Below are positions 17,314 through 29,659 of a stretch of 64,000 nt of DNA, in pieces (position 1 is the first letter of the stretch; every line of letters starts with the position of its first letter). The notes below the pieces were generated by a model. It saw nothing but the letters and a program-made list of their open reading frames with translations, ran no database searches and was not told where the DNA came from. A program made the position numbers and the translations under genes. Origin of the DNA: Druceiella hillmani (taxonomy: Eukaryota > Arthropoda > Insecta > Lepidoptera > Hepialidae); NCBI GenBank assembly GCA_039881145.1, contig JAYKKI010000126.1:3378501-3442500 (forward strand). The letters are read 5' to 3'.

Positions 17314-18180
17314 GTATTTTATTTTGCTGCCCGAATGGAATTGTTAAAATAGTGATGTTACTTTTTCTGTGCCAATAATAAATAAATTACAAAAGTAATA
17401 GAAAATAAAAATGTTGTGTGTAGAATACTTTTTCCGTTTGTCGGTGAACCTGTTCATTTGTCGGCGCATCAAACAATAGTAGCTTAAATATTTCGATAAA
17501 GTTTTCACTGGTGGATTCTGTTGTGTCTGGGATAATATATGTGCTCTGTTTTAATTTTATAGTGGATGATGTTTGTCTACTAAATATGTGTATATATACA
17601 CATACATGTGTATGTGTGTGGATATTAACAAGTGCTAACTGTAAATCAGTTGTGTCGGTGATGCGTATAGCATGCCTGAGCAAGCTGGGCTAGTCACTTT
17701 TAAGGTATATAGTGGATTTTTTCATTGTTTTTAAGAATTTTTTTTTCAATATTTTTTGTATTCTTGTACATTTTATCCGCTAATGAATAATTGTTATTAC
17801 AATTATCATAAAGTTAAGCTAATAATATTTTCAAAGGTCCATACGCAAACGAAGTTGAGGGCACAGCTAATAGTTTTTAATTATAATTTTGAACTATCGA
17901 TTTGGAACAAATCATATTCTCCACAAATTGCTGATCCTACTAGAGTAAAGTAAAAATCGTTTGTAACTTGCAACATTTATTATTATCAATGTGAATTACT
18001 CAAAATAAAAACGTTTTTTAATATTTAGTTATGAAGAAAATTTATATTTAAAAAATAATAATAGTCTTAGATTTGGAAAGCTGAAAATAATATGACATAA
18101 CATGAAATGCAAAAAAAAAACAATTAACTACTGAAAATAAGATGTTCTTAGCAGATGAGCATTTATGAAACCGTTTAAAT
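16280..18180. other. Upstream region of copy 2, no gene recognised
   Basis: AT-rich. A (TA)n tract lies at 17232-17312. A less AT-rich patch at 17440-17695 is open on the minus strand (a 98-residue frame) but includes a (CA)n run and matches nothing I recognise. Parts of 17890-17945 match 3240-3285 upstream of copy 1. Confidence 0.4.
17232..17312. repeat. (TA)n microsatellite
   Basis: TA run with CACATATATG interruptions. Confidence 0.95.
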
Positions 18181-18670
18181 ATCCTTAACAGTTTTTTCTA
18201 GAGAAATTATTTGCTGAAAATGCCTTGAATATATAAAACCACAGTAAACAATTTTGCAGAAAAAAAATCACAGAAACATTTCAAAAAGCCCTCAGTATAA
18301 AATTTTATACAATACGAAAATAACAGAATAAATTATTTGGTGTATCTAAACGTACCCTTAGAACTAAAAACAAAGCTAAAATCGATTTTTTACGTTTCAA
18401 GTTTAAATAACTAAAAACTATATGGAAATTTGGTAGTCCAAGTTTTGCTTTCAATTTTATTTCATTGCCTACGTTATTAAAATGAATTTAATAGATCGAT
18501 ACCGAATTTCCAGGACCCAATAATATGTTTAAATGATGGACAGGAATAATAAAAAGTAATAAAAACCTTGTTGCCAATTACCGGGAAATCGGAAGACAAG
18601 TAATATATTGAATGTAAGCTAAACAGAAAACTACTTTATATTAATTTGTAAAGCGAGTTATACGACCAAA

Positions 18671-20355
18671 TTAACCCTCAATTAGGCAAATGGGGTCAAG
18701 ACAATTTTAAATTGAAAAATAATTGGGTTTGAGCGTTAAGAATGCCCACGCGCTCCTGCCTCCTCGCGGTGTTCACAAATTAGTCGCGGCTGGAACATCA
18801 AGGCGTACGCACGTGTCGCTACACTTTTAATTGCTGACCCTGTGCGACCCCATACTTATGTCACATTTTTCGGCAGAGGTAAATTTTTGTAATATATTTA
18901 TTTACTTAGACCATGTATGGATATTGTTTTCATTTATATTCGTGTATTATTATATTACATATTTATTTCTTTATTTTGCCAATTTACTTTTTCAATTTGC
19001 AGTTTAAAAATGGATCCAGTAAGATAAATACAGCTATGGGTAGATGCAGTGTCTGACGATGAGCGAGATGTTCCGCTTCGGAAGGTGAAATTTCAGACTA
19101 CGTAGTTATAAATAGTGAACATAATTCGGAAAGTGAAAGTGTAGAGTCCAAAGACAATGAAGATGTTCCTGAATCATCGGAGGCTAACCATTATTTATCA
19201 AAATACACTCTAAGAAATGGCGAAAGTTGAAATAGTCTAAAGAACCATCACCAAACGCGGTAAGGACCCGTGAAATATTATTATTCAGTTGTCGGGAGTC
19301 AAAAAATATGCCAGAAATGTTAAATCCTCGATTGAATATTTCCAATTATTTTTTGACAATGAAGTTATTAAACTTCTCATCATATTAAACATCAATCATG
19401 AATACCAACTTATATATTGACAAAATAAAATATAACGTTCAGCGAGATAGAGATGCACTCCTTACCGATGTTGAGGAAATAAAAATATTTTTAGCCTTCT
19501 TGATTATGGCTGGAGTCCTCAGAGCTTCTCATTTTAATTTTATTGAATTATGGGCACAAGAAAGATCAGGCGTAGAAATGTTTCGGTTGACAATGTCTTA
19601 CAAACTTTTTTTCATATTTGCTAAGATGTTTACGATTTGATGATATTTCCAATCGAGAAGAAAGGCAGAAATTTGATAATTTAGCGGCTATTAAAAATCT
19701 GTACATAATTTTACAAGATAAGTTTACAGCAGCTTATTTCCCTGGTGAGAATTATTTGTGGTCGTTTCCAAGGAAAAGTTTACATGCCTAAAAACCAAAT
19801 AAATACAGTTTAAAAGTTCAAGCAATGGATGACTCAAAAACTTCCTGACGTACTTCATAAACGGAAACGTAAACATTTCTGATGTACTTCGTAATGTAAA
19901 CGTATCGTACTTGCAAACGGCTTCGTGATGTACATGATGTTCAAGAAGAGATGTATCCAAAAAACATGATGCAAAAAACGACAAAAAAGTTCCAACCAAA
20001 TGTAATAAATGTGGTAAATTTATTCGTTAACAATACTTTAAGGTATTCTGCGTTGGGTGCAAAAAGAAAAGAATCTGATTCTGAGTCTGATTAATTTCTT
20101 TTCAATGTTGATTTCGGCTATGCCAAGAATTAGTAAATTTAAGAGAGTTTGAAAGTTTTGTTATTTTCTTTACAGTTTAAAGTCAAAGTTTAGTTCTTGT
20201 ACTTAAAATTAGTTACAATAAATCAATTTAATGTTCTTGATAATACATTTTTATTTTATTAATTTGCGACACTCTATTTTTAACTATCTTTCTGGGGTTA
20301 CTGGTGACTCCATACGACTAATTACGTGATTTTTATACGCTTATTTAAGGGTTAA
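18671..20355 (+). mobile_element. piggyBac-type transposon, internally decayed
   Basis: Bounded by TTAA on both sides (18671-18674 and 20352-20355), with matching ends TTAACCCTCAATTAGGC and, reverse-complemented, TTAACCCTTAAATAAGCG. Inside is a broken transposase on the plus strand: an acidic N-terminus near 19010-19080 (VSDDERDVP), the central piggyBac segment at 19398-19640 (EIKIFLAFLIMAGVLRASHF), and a C-terminal cysteine-rich remnant at 19930-20090 ending KRKESDSESD. Stops, frameshifts and loss of most of the catalytic region make it inactive. At 1.7 kb it is shorter than an intact element of about 2.4 kb. It splits a duplicated upstream block that is continuous at 4.2 kb. Confidence 0.9.
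19010..20094 (+). pseudogene. piggyBac transposase remnant
   Basis: The longest open piece is 19398-19640, which carries the piggyBac signature region with GVLRASHFNFIELW. Downstream frames give YFPGENYLWSFPRKS-like sequence near 19735-19790. That resembles the segment after the first catalytic aspartate in this family, but the surrounding part is lost. The final piece ends in SESD followed by TAA. It is not a functional gene. Confidence 0.8.
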
Positions 20356-20587
20356 TTTTCATATTTTCGGTACAATTTTGCAGGGATCACGCACCACCAA
20401 ACAACTATTTCATGGAGAAACCGAATATTGGAGAATAAAAATGTTTCTGAGTATTTGCCATTGAAGTATAGAAATAAGACGAAAGTAAATTACCCATGAT
20501 ATAGGGACTTCAACATACATCTAAATTATAATATATTTCAACATATGTATAATTTTAACACCCATTACGAATTGGCACCCAAGACTC

Positions 20588-20713
20588 TGTTAGAATGTAG
20601 GTAATAAAATTATTACCTTATAATAATTATGCAGCGCCACCTTTGTGTCACTCTATGTAACATGTTGTAAGAAATAAAGTCAGTCGATTAAGGTAAGCCA
20701 ACGTGTCTTAATA
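20588..20713 (+). repeat. Copia 5' LTR
   Basis: Matches the 3' LTR over its length, including GTAACATGTTGTAAGAAATA and CCAACGTGTCTTAATA, with small indels. Confidence 0.85.
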
Positions 20714-20801
20714 TGTTATTGGCAAATATCTACAATTTTCGGTTTTTACGGTGATAATTTAGTGAAATACGCTGGAAAATTATTGACTTTTCGTGTAAAC
20801 A

Positions 20802-21486
20802 TGGCAGTGAACTATATTCAAAATATTTCGAGACTCAAAGGACGAAAAAATTATGACGAGTGGAGTTTTGCAGGTGAAAATTTGTTGCTGCTTGACAACC
20901 TGGTGAACTATGTTAAATTAGAGCCAGAGACCGGTTTCGAAGCAAAACCATCAGATGACGCAAAAACCAAGACAAAGCTAGCTTTGACGATTGATCCGGG
21001 ATTGTACATATTATACCGGGATTGTGCATATTACAGAAACAAAAACGTCTTTGGAGTTATGGGTTAAACTAAGAACTATGTTCGATGACTCAGGATTTTC
21101 TACTACGACATTTAATCTTGCTACGACAAGAACATTGCGATTCCATGACTTCATATGTCACGCGAGTGGTCTAAAGAGCTCAGAGATTAAAAGGTACAGT
21201 ATTTACACTAATCGATAAGTTGATTGGTTCATTATTTTTAGCAAGTTTGCCAGAAGAAATTTCCCCTATGATAATGGCTATAGAACATTCAGGAATTACG
21301 ATTACCACAGATACAATAAAATCAAAGTTGATCGATATGGAGGTTTTAAATAATGACATAGATTCCAGTGACGCTGCATTTGCTGCAAACGATAGTAACA
21401 AAACGCAACTGAAACGTAAAATTGGAGGGATGTCATTAACAAACAAAAAAATGACAGGTGACAAGACCATGAATGTGACTTGTTAC
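20802..21486 (+). pseudogene. Copia gag, 5' part
   Basis: Begins with an ATG at 20802 and reads NYDEWSFAGENLLLLDNLVN, then shifts frame near 21020 into SLELWVKLRTMFDDSGF. After a gap it continues as LASLPEEISPMIMAIEHS and ends at TGTTAC, where the Gypsy element entered. The domain is the UBN2-type Copia gag. Zinc-knuckle coding resumes after 25471. Confidence 0.8.
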
Positions 21487-21704
21487 TAAAGTTTGTGATG
21501 TTTCGTTTAGTGTAAATCACACACACTACTCTGACTCCTAACTAATATTATTTTTTAGTATTTTGTTTATTAAGATACGTGCAAGTTTAATTATTCTGAC
21601 AGATGGACTTTTAGAACAAGAAGCATTTTAAAATAAAAATAAAATGTCAACAAGTTATTTTTTTTTTAAATATTAATTCGTGTTACCTGTTCCGTCACAC
21701 TACA
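21487..21704 (-). repeat. Nested Gypsy 3' LTR
   Basis: Reads, on the minus strand, TGTAGTGTGAC to ACTTTA, like the LTRs of the Gypsy at 28608. A purine tract (complement of CTCCCCTCCCAGTG, 21707-21720) precedes it. Confidence 0.85.
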
Positions 21705-24700
21705 CACTCCCCTCCCAGTGAACACGATTAGGATATATAGTCTTTTAGATGTGAAAGGAAACGAACAGTTTTTTCCACCGCGTGTAGTGGTGAGATGCTT
21801 AGTGATTAAAATACCTTTCGGCGGAATGCCTCGTGCGTTTTCAGCGGAACGCCTTGTAAGTAGTAGCATTTTTTCAATTTGGGCATGGAAGTTTCCAGTG
21901 ACTTTTTGGAGGGATCATTTAAGTTCTTTTGACATTAACCCTTGATGTCTATATCAAAGCATTTTGATGCCCGGTGTTTAACAGCATAAGGACCGAGATA
22001 AACTGGTTACAAAGATGAAGTGGCTGCATTATTGTACGCAAAAACGTGCGAGCAATTTGAAAACTGTTTGGAACGAAAATAGGTTTCTTCTCTCATGCTG
22101 CGTATAATCCTTTGCAGCCTCTGAACGAAATCTAAATGTCATAATTCAGGGACCTTGGTCACGAAGTACTCGGATAAACAGAGGGGGCTGCCATAGACAA
22201 TCTCAACAGAAGAGTGTCCAATGTCCTTCTTGACCACAGAGCGGATTTCTAGAAGAACAAATGATAAGGCATCAACCCAATTATTGCTTTGTTGTAAATT
22301 ACATCTCAAACTAGCCTTGATAGTTCTGTGTTGTCATTCATTTAACTTATTTGATTGTGGATGATATGCAGTAGTCCTAGATGTCTGAAAGCCAAAATAC
22401 TTGCTTAAAGATAGGAAAAGTTCACTTTCAAATTGTCAACCTTGATCGGAAGTAATACGATGAGGGGTTATTGAAATCGTGCCTTTTGCTACAGTTTCTG
22501 CTGATTGGTTGACCATAGGTATTGCTTCAACCCATCTTGAAAAAACGTTCAAACATCGTTAACAAATATCTGAAGTCTTAGCATGAAGGTAATGGTCCAA
22601 TTCGATGTGGACGTATTGAAAACATTCCTGTGGAACTTTGAAGTCGCTTAGAGGTGATTGTGTATGTGTTTGACCTTTATATTGTTGACAATTTAGGCAT
22701 GATCTAGTCCATAGCTGGCAGTCTTTTTTAATGTTGGGCCAAATAAAACGTCTGGCCATTAGTTTTACTGTGTATCCAGGGTGTGATAAATTGTCGGCAG
22801 ATGGATTCTTTCGGAATTCTATAGGTATGTATGGCCTACTGTAATTAATCGAAATGTCGCAGCGTATTGTTAAATCACTATCTGGTATAGATATCCGAAT
22901 TATTTTCAGAATAGGGTTGTTCTTGTTTCAAGATCTTCGTCATCTTGGCGGCTTGCTAACGTTTTAAAATCTATTGCTGATGGTATTTCAATGGTTTTAA
23001 GATCTAAAGGGGAAATTACGTCTGCAACAGTGTCATCCTTTCCATTGATGTGTAGAATGTTCATTATAAATTTTTCTATGTACAACAATTGTCTGGACTG
23101 CCTGGGGGAAACTTTCTCCGAGTTCAGTTGGAAAGCGTAAGTTATTAGCATATAGTCCATGTTTAGAAATATTACGGCTTCCTAGGATGTGTTTGAATTA
23201 TTTCACGGCCGTGTAAATGGCTAATAGATCTCGGTCGTAAGCACTATATTTCTTTTGCGTTGGTGTTAATGACCTGGGGAAAAAGTTTGATGGTCGCTTC
23301 TCGTTGTTTTCAATCTGATGCAGCACGGCTCCGATAGCTGTATCTGAAGTATCAGTTGTCAGCGATATTTCTGCTTTTTCCGAGGGATGGGTTAAGTTAG
23401 TGGCACAGCAGAGTGCTTCTTTAAGTTTCGTAAAAGCGTTTCTGGTCTCATCGGTCCAGACTATCTGTTTTGGTCGTTTTTCTTTATTCCGGCAAGTAAT
23501 ATTGTCAGGGGTTGTTCTAATTTGGTACAGTTAGGGATAAATCGGTGGTAGAAATTTACCATCCCCAAAAATCGGCGTAAACTGGTAAGCGATTTCGGTT
23601 CCGGACAACTGTTAATCGCTTCTACCTTGATTGTAAGAGGTTTGAGTCCTTCGGCAGATACTTCGTATCCCAAAAACGAAAGTATTGCTTGTCCAACTGT
23701 ACATTTCGTTGTATTGATGGAGAAATCGAAGTTTGTTAACCTCTCAAAAACTAGATACAGGCTTGTGAGTTTCTTTATCCGGAGAAGCAACCAGAATATC
23801 ATATAAATAACAGAATAAAAAGTCGTAGCATTGGAGGACGCTGTTCATGAAACGTTGGAATATCTGGGCTGCATTGCGCAACAAAAAATAAATGGGATCT
23901 CATACAGTCCAAAGGGGGTAATAGCCGTTTTTTAAATGTCTTTAACCGGAATTTGTTGGTATGCCCCTATCAGATCAATGGATGAAAATATCGTTGCGCC
24001 ATGTAGAATATAGCTGCAATCAGTCAAAAATGATAAAGGGTATCTTCAGGGATGGTGACATTATTCAATGCTCGGTAGTCTCCACAATCGCCTGATTTTT
24101 ATAGCCAAGTATAGAGGACTGGACCAACTGCTCTTCAAAGGTACAATCTCCTTTGAAGCATGATGCATAATCCCTCTTGAAGCATGAACGCTTTCTTGCT
24201 GCTTTGAGTTTTTCTGCCTATAATCTTCGGACTTTAGCAAAAATGGGAGGACCTTTAGACTCCGTGAAATGTCCAATGATATGATGTTTGATTTTGCTGT
24301 TAGTTATGTTAAATTTTGATAGATCTGATGACCCATGATTTGCTTATTTACATCGGCAATTATGAAAAGATTTTGATTTTTGTACCATTTTTGGCAAACA
24401 ATTCTAACTTCGATTTTTTCGATCGGATGGCATAGCCGGATATACAGATATTTCTGCTCCAGTATCTATCAAAAATTGGGTGGCTGATATTCTGTCGCTG
24501 ATGAAAAGACGACTCGGCTCCACCCCTTATCCTTCGGTCGTTAATGGGTGACGGGGGATCAGTTTTCCGAATCGCTTGGTTTCAACTGGAAACTACAGGG
24601 AGAAGTGCATCTGAATGCTTTGTCTCCGAACTTCTGGTGAAAATAACAGAGGTCACAGAGCCGAGCACTCCTACGATTGCGATTCCTTTTTTTATGTCTG

Positions 24701-25354
24701 TAACTGTCGCTTAAATAATGCTGCAACTTGTAGAGAAAGATCTCTAAATTATTTTAGTAATTTTTCAATCATTCCAGTGTCCGTTGCGATAGAAAAAGTG
24801 CTACTGATTTGAGGATTAACAGGATTAAACACCCAAATCTTATCGGCCATATCTGACAATTGTGTGGGATCATCCTTGCTGGCTGATAAAATGCTGCGCA
24901 TGTGCATTGGCGATCGTTGTAATCAAAGGGTTTTAGGAAAGCATCAGTTACTTTGTCACTTGCCAAGTTCCGCATTTCACATAGCAGTTGCAAGGGTTTT
25001 TTATCACCAAGATCTAGTTCACCCAATAATTTTTGAGTTTCAGAGTCTGCATAAAGTGAGATTAACCTGGTTTTAATACCGTCATATTTATCAGTTTCTG
25101 GTGGTTTGAGAAGCAAATTCAATACTTGAGATAAAATGACTGCGTCAATAGAACTAACAACATAATCGTATTAAGTTTGGTCGACTGTAATATTAGCAGT
25201 GCTAAATTGCGCTTCAAGTTGTAAAAACCAAATTTTAGGGTCTGGTTTCCAAAAAGGGGGCACTTTTACGCGTACCCTGGTATCTGTTGGAGTTGTAGCA
25301 TCGCTATTATTTTCGATTTTGTCGTCCGGCATGTTGAGAATGGAAGTACTGCGA

Positions 25355-25372
25355 ATCACGTCGGGGTCACCA
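25355..25372 (-). promoter_or_regulatory. Primer-binding site, tRNA-Trp type
   Basis: The plus strand reads ATCACGTCGGGGTCACCA, which is the 3' end of insect tRNA-Trp with CCA as I know it. One base separates it from the LTR. Confidence 0.85.
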
Positions 25373-25373
25373 G

Positions 25374-25467
25374 TAAAGTGTGTGATGTCTCAAGAATTCA
25401 AAGATACAATTTCAACAAGTTATACTTTTTTAAACATTAATGCGTGTTGCCAGTTCGTCCCACTACA
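25374..25467 (-). repeat. Nested Gypsy 5' LTR, internally deleted
   Basis: Only 94 bp, against 190-218 bp for the other LTRs of this family. Both termini are kept. Confidence 0.8.
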
Positions 25468-25793
25468 TTACAAATGGGTCATTTTAGAAACCAGTGTCCA
25501 TTATTGGCGAAAACTAAACAATCAAATGCTTTTAGTGTGGTATTCTTGAACGGGGAATATAGTAAATACGAATGGTGTATAGGTAGTGGCGTAAGTGTAT
25601 ATATGACGGCAAACAAGCAATGAATAAAAAACGCAATAAAAAAAGTAATATTACGCCGTGTTTATTAGAGATAACTGTCGCGAAAGATGTGAAAGTGCCA
25701 GATTTGTGTTCCAGCAATGTACAGATATCGAAGTATTGTAACTACATCATGGTTAAAAATGTTCTATGCAATGTTGTTTTTGAGGTAGTCAAT

Positions 25794-25796
<3 letters not shown>

Positions 25797-25853
<57 letters not shown>

Positions 25854-25856
25854 ATA

Positions 25857-25930
<74 letters not shown>
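25797..25930. repeat. (TA)n/(TG)n microsatellite inside Copia
   Basis: TA runs around a GTGTGTGTGTGTG core interrupt the Copia pol region between protease and pre-integrase. Confidence 0.95.
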
Positions 25931-26265
25931 AAGAATGAATTGGTTGCCACAGCAGTGTCATCAAATGGAATGTACAGGCTAAGTATTAAAGTAGCAGATT
26001 GTAAGCAACTGCTGTTACAAGTGCGGAGCTTTGGCGTAGGCGGTTAGCATACATTAACAGCGATTATTTAAAGAAAATGAAGAACGGCATTGTGGACGGA
26101 TTGTCTTATCAAAATACCAGTGGTGTTACAAAGAATAAATGTGTGATTTATTGCGAAGGTAAACAAATGAGCCATTTTCTCATGTGAGACAGCGAAGTAC
26201 AGAAACTCTACAGATAATACATGCTGATATATGTGGTGTCATGGAAACGAAACCCATTGCCTGCT

Positions 26266-26316
26266 CTCAGTTTTTTGTACCGTCTATTGACTAATCGTCA
26301 ATAAACGGTACAAAAA
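26266..26316. repeat. Hairpin inside Copia
   Basis: TTTTTTGTACCGTCTATTGAC and CGTCAATAAACGGTACAAAA are inverted copies with a 4-base loop (TAAT). Such near-perfect inversions in dead coding DNA often come from template switching. Confidence 0.8.
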
Positions 26317-26864
26317 ACTAAATAGTCGCATGACTTTTATATATTTTCTTAAGTATAAAAGTAAAGTTTTCAATATACTCAAAAATTTCAGAGCAATGGT
26401 TGAAAACTAGAAGAATAAAAAATAAAAAGACAACTGTGGTGAATTTTGTAATAGAGAAATGGAAAATTACTTAATCAAAGAGGTAATTATTCACCAGAAG
26501 ACAAATACATACACACCAGAACAAAATGGTGTTTGTGAACGAGCTAATAAAATCGTTGTAGAGAAAGCACGATGCTTACTTTTTGACGCAAAGCTAGAAA
26601 AGAAGTTCTGTATGTGAGGTACGGCTGCGAGGTACAACCAGTTCCGGAATTTGTATGAAGCAAAAGAACACGAAGACCTCCAGAATGTTTTGGTTTTGGT
26701 AACACGTGTGTTTCCAGTTCTAGTCCAGAAGTCGATCAATGGAAACGAGCTATGCGAGAGGAGCTCCAATCATTCGAGGACAATAATACGTGGGAACTTT
26801 TTGATGTACCAAGCGATGGTTCAATTGTGCAGTGCAAGCGGGTGTTAAATAAAAATACCTTGAT

Positions 26865-27300
26865 GTGAATGATAAAGTGCGGTATTGTGCCAGACTTACG
26901 ACAAAAAGTTTTACACAACGACATCATATCGATTACGAGGACACCTTTTCTCCCGTCGTAAAACTTTCCACTCTGAGAGTGTTGTTGGCCCTAAGTGTAC
27001 CGTGGGACATGGATATTACACATCTAGATGTGACATCTGAATTTTTAAATGGACATTTAGAAGACAATATTTACGCGTCAATGCCAGAAGGTTTTGTAAA
27101 CAAAAGCAGGGGAAAGGTTTTGAAAATCAAAAGAACTATATATGTATTAAAGCAATCTTCTTTGTTTTGGTATGAAGAAGTGAAAGACTGTTGTCTTAAT
27201 TTAGATTTTAAAACGAGGAGATTTGAACCATGCTTGTTTACATAGTTTTCTGATAATGTTAAGATTATGGTAACTATCTATGTAGATGATTTTTTAATAT
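26865..27300 (+). pseudogene. Copia reverse transcriptase remnant
   Basis: The open frame 26865-27245 carries the conserved stretches YEDTFSPVVKLSTLRVLLAL, HLDVTSEFLNGHLED and YVLKQSSLFWYEE. In Copia these are normally QxDVxxAFLNGxLxE and LYGLKQSPRxW. The YVDD catalytic box follows at about 27280 in another frame. A stop at 27243 and shifts upstream make it non-functional. Confidence 0.85.
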
Positions 27301-28188
27301 TTTCAAATCGTCTAAAAATTGAAAACTTTTCGAAAAATTGAAAACTGTTCTAATATCTGAATTCAAATTGAAAGATTTAGGTCATGTTAGACGTTACTTA
27401 AGCATGAGAATTAATGTGAACAAAGAATGTTAAGAATATAACAGTATATCAACAGGAATGTGTAGAGAAATTATTATCACGGTTTGAAATGTCAACTCGC
27501 AGAACTATTGATACCTCTATTGTGAGCAAATTGAACATAAAAAAGGCTGAAAATTGTGGAGTAAACATTCTATACCAAAATCTGATAGGAAGCCTTATGT
27601 TTTTTTGACTTCTTTTGACTTGGCCTGACTTATCATATTGTCTTAGCTATCTCAGCCAGTTTAATAAATGCCATAATGAAACTCATTTTGATTATGCTAA
27701 AAGATTATTGAAATATTTACAAAAACAAAACATTAATATACATTAGGGATAACGAAGAGCTGACAGGTTTTTTGATGCAAACTGGGCTATTGATAGTATG
27801 GATACAAAGTCTTACATTGGGTTCTGTTTTATTATGAATGGTTCTATGATTTTCTAGCAAATTAGGTAATAAAAGGCTATTACCTTATCCAGCACTGAGG
27901 CAGAATATATTGCTCTTTCAAAGGCATCTAGAGTAGCAGTTTATTTAAGAAATCTGATGTGTGAGATTACTGGTAGAAAATGTGTAGTTAAATTGAAGTG
28001 TGCTAACTAAAGTGCAATAAAGTTAGCAACAAGTCATCAGGCACCTACTAGATCAAAACACATAGATGTTAGATTTCATTATTTTGGAGATTCAATAAAA
28101 AATAAATTGATTATCGGCAAATATATTTCAACTCAGGAAATGCCCGATGCCTTGTTAACTAAAGGTCTTTTGTCAACTAAACATTGTA

Positions 28189-28190
<2 letters not shown>

Positions 28191-28246
<56 letters not shown>

Positions 28247-28252
28247 GATATA
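28191..28252. repeat. (TA)n microsatellite
   Basis: TA run near the 3' end of the Copia internal region, just after the RNase H remnant. Confidence 0.95.
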
Positions 28253-28320
28253 TATACTGGGAATTAAATCTACAAAAAAGATTTTGTCTAAAACCTTATA
28301 TTTATTTTCGTAAGTGGGGA

Positions 28321-28437
28321 TGTTAGGGTGTAGGTAAATTATTATAAGGTATATGCAGCGAAACCTATGTGTCACTCAATGTAACATGTTTTAAGAAATA
28401 AAGTCAGTCATTTAAGGAAAACCAACGTGTCTTAATA
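28321..28437 (+). repeat. Copia 3' LTR
   Basis: Preceded by the purine-rich AAGTGGGGA. Begins TGTTAGGGTG and ends GTGTCTTAATA, like the 5' LTR. Confidence 0.85.
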
Positions 28438-28607
28438 GATTCCAGGTTGACGGGTAATTGAACTATCTCAGATAAAGCAACGGTGTTCCACTTCAAGACC
28501 TGATTTGTTATAAATGTTGTAAATATTCATTAGTTATTGACAAGTGAAATACCACCATGAGGAAAATGTTTCATCTGTAGCTGTGTAGATAGCAGTTGCA
28601 AACCTAC

Positions 28608-28797
28608 AGTAGTGCGACAGAACTGGCAACAAGAATAAATGTTAAAAAAAGGATAACTTGTTGACATTTAATAAAAAGAAAATCTCAGAATAATTCAAAA
28701 CTTACACTTATCTAATTAACTAAGATATACAAAATAATATTAGTTAGGAATCAGAGTAGTATGTGTGATTTATAGAAAACTAGACAACATACTTTAT
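28608..28797 (+). repeat. Gypsy (second copy) 5' LTR
   Basis: 190 bp. Its first base is A where the 3' LTR has T (TGTAGTG). Shares CAAAATAATATNAGTTAGGA with the 3' LTR. Confidence 0.85.
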
Positions 28798-28798
28798 T

Positions 28799-28816
28799 GG
28801 TGACCCCGATGTGATG
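28799..28816 (+). promoter_or_regulatory. Primer-binding site, tRNA-Trp type
   Basis: TGGTGACCCCGATGTGAT, one mismatch to the nested copy's site (GACGTG there). Confidence 0.8.
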
Positions 28817-29659
28817 AACGGAGCTTCTGTTTTCGACATGCCAGACGACAAAATCAAAAATAATAGCGATGCCTGGAACAGTCGCCAGGGTACGCGTAAA
28901 AGTGCCCCCTTTTTGGAAACCAGACCCTAAAATTTGGTTTTTGCAACTTGAAGCACAATTTAGAACTGCTAATATTACAGTGGACCAAACCTAATACGAT
29001 TATGTTGTTAGTTCTATTGACGCAGACATTTTATCTCAAGTATTGGATTTGCTTCTCAAACCACTACAAACTGATAAATATGACGGTATTAAAACTAGAT
29101 TAATCTCACTTTATGATGACTGAAACTCAAAAAACTCAAAAATTATTGAGTGAACTAGATCTTGGTGATAAAAACCCTCGCAATTGCTATGTGAAATACG
29201 AAACTTGGCGAGTGATAAATAACTGATGATTTCTTAAAAACCCTTTGGTTACAACGATTGCCACTGCACATGCGCAGCATTTTATCAGTCAGCAAGGATG
29301 ATCTCACACAATTGTCAGATATGGTCAATAAGATTTGGGAGTTCAATCCTGTTAGTCTTCAAATCAGTAGCGCTTTTTCTGTCGCAACGGATACTGGAAT
29401 GATTGAAAAATTACAAAAACAAATTAGCGATCCTTCACTACATGTTGCAGCATTGTCCAAGCGACAAAGCAGATCCCCATTTCGTTAAAGACCTAAATCA
29501 AGGATTCGCAATCGCAGCAATGCTTGGTTCAGTGACCTCTGTTATTTTCACCGGAAGTTTGGAGACAAAGCATTCAGATGCACTTCTCCCTGTAGTTTCC
29601 AATTGAAACTAAACAATTCGGGAAACTGAGCTCCCGTCCCCCCTTGACGACCGAGGGAC

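Larger units (their letters stand above)
21487..25467 (-). mobile_element. Gypsy retrotransposon (CsRn1/Kabuki type) nested in Copia
   Basis: Flanked by TTAC on both sides (21483-21486 and 25468-25471), a 4-bp target duplication. On the minus strand: 5' LTR 25374-25467, primer site 25355-25372 matching the 3' end of tRNA-Trp (TGGTGACCCCGACGTGAT), gag (25359 down to 24770: KVPPFWKPDPKIWFLQLEAQ), protease (about 24500-24360), reverse transcriptase (24270-23460, with RRFLGMVNFYHRFIPN), RNase H (23400-22900), zinc-binding and integrase (22760-22000), and the 3' LTR 21487-21704. The 5' LTR is only 94 bp against 218 bp for the other, so it carries an internal deletion. Frameshifts and stops are common. 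The tRNA-Trp primer and the gag pattern indicate the CsRn1 clade. Confidence 0.9.
20588..28437 (+). mobile_element. Copia-type LTR retrotransposon, interrupted
   Basis: Short LTRs: 20588-20713 (126 bp) and 28321-28437 (117 bp), both starting TGTTAG and ending GTGTCTTAATA. The flanks GACTC and GATTC fit a 5-bp target duplication with one change. In order inside: gag (20800-21486, RLKGRKNYDEWSFAGENLL), a zinc knuckle remnant (GHFRNQC) and the protease region (WCIGSG) at 25472-25620, the pre-integrase/integrase region (25930-26630), reverse transcriptase (26865-27300, with YVDD) and RNase H (27760-28170). A Gypsy element sits inside gag at 21487-25467, and TA tracts interrupt it at 25797-25930 and 28191-28252. 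Many stops show it is dead. Confidence 0.9.

Noticed and set aside
17387..17683. 98-codon minus-strand frame with ordinary composition
   Set aside because: It spans a (CA)n run (HTHTHVCV) and matches no family I recognise. It might be an old retroelement fragment, but I cannot support that.
25620..25964. Open frames rich in YIYIYI across TA/TG runs (also at 9579, 14122, 17193, 28133 and 36329)
   Set aside because: They are produced by (TA)n microsatellites and have no other coding feature.
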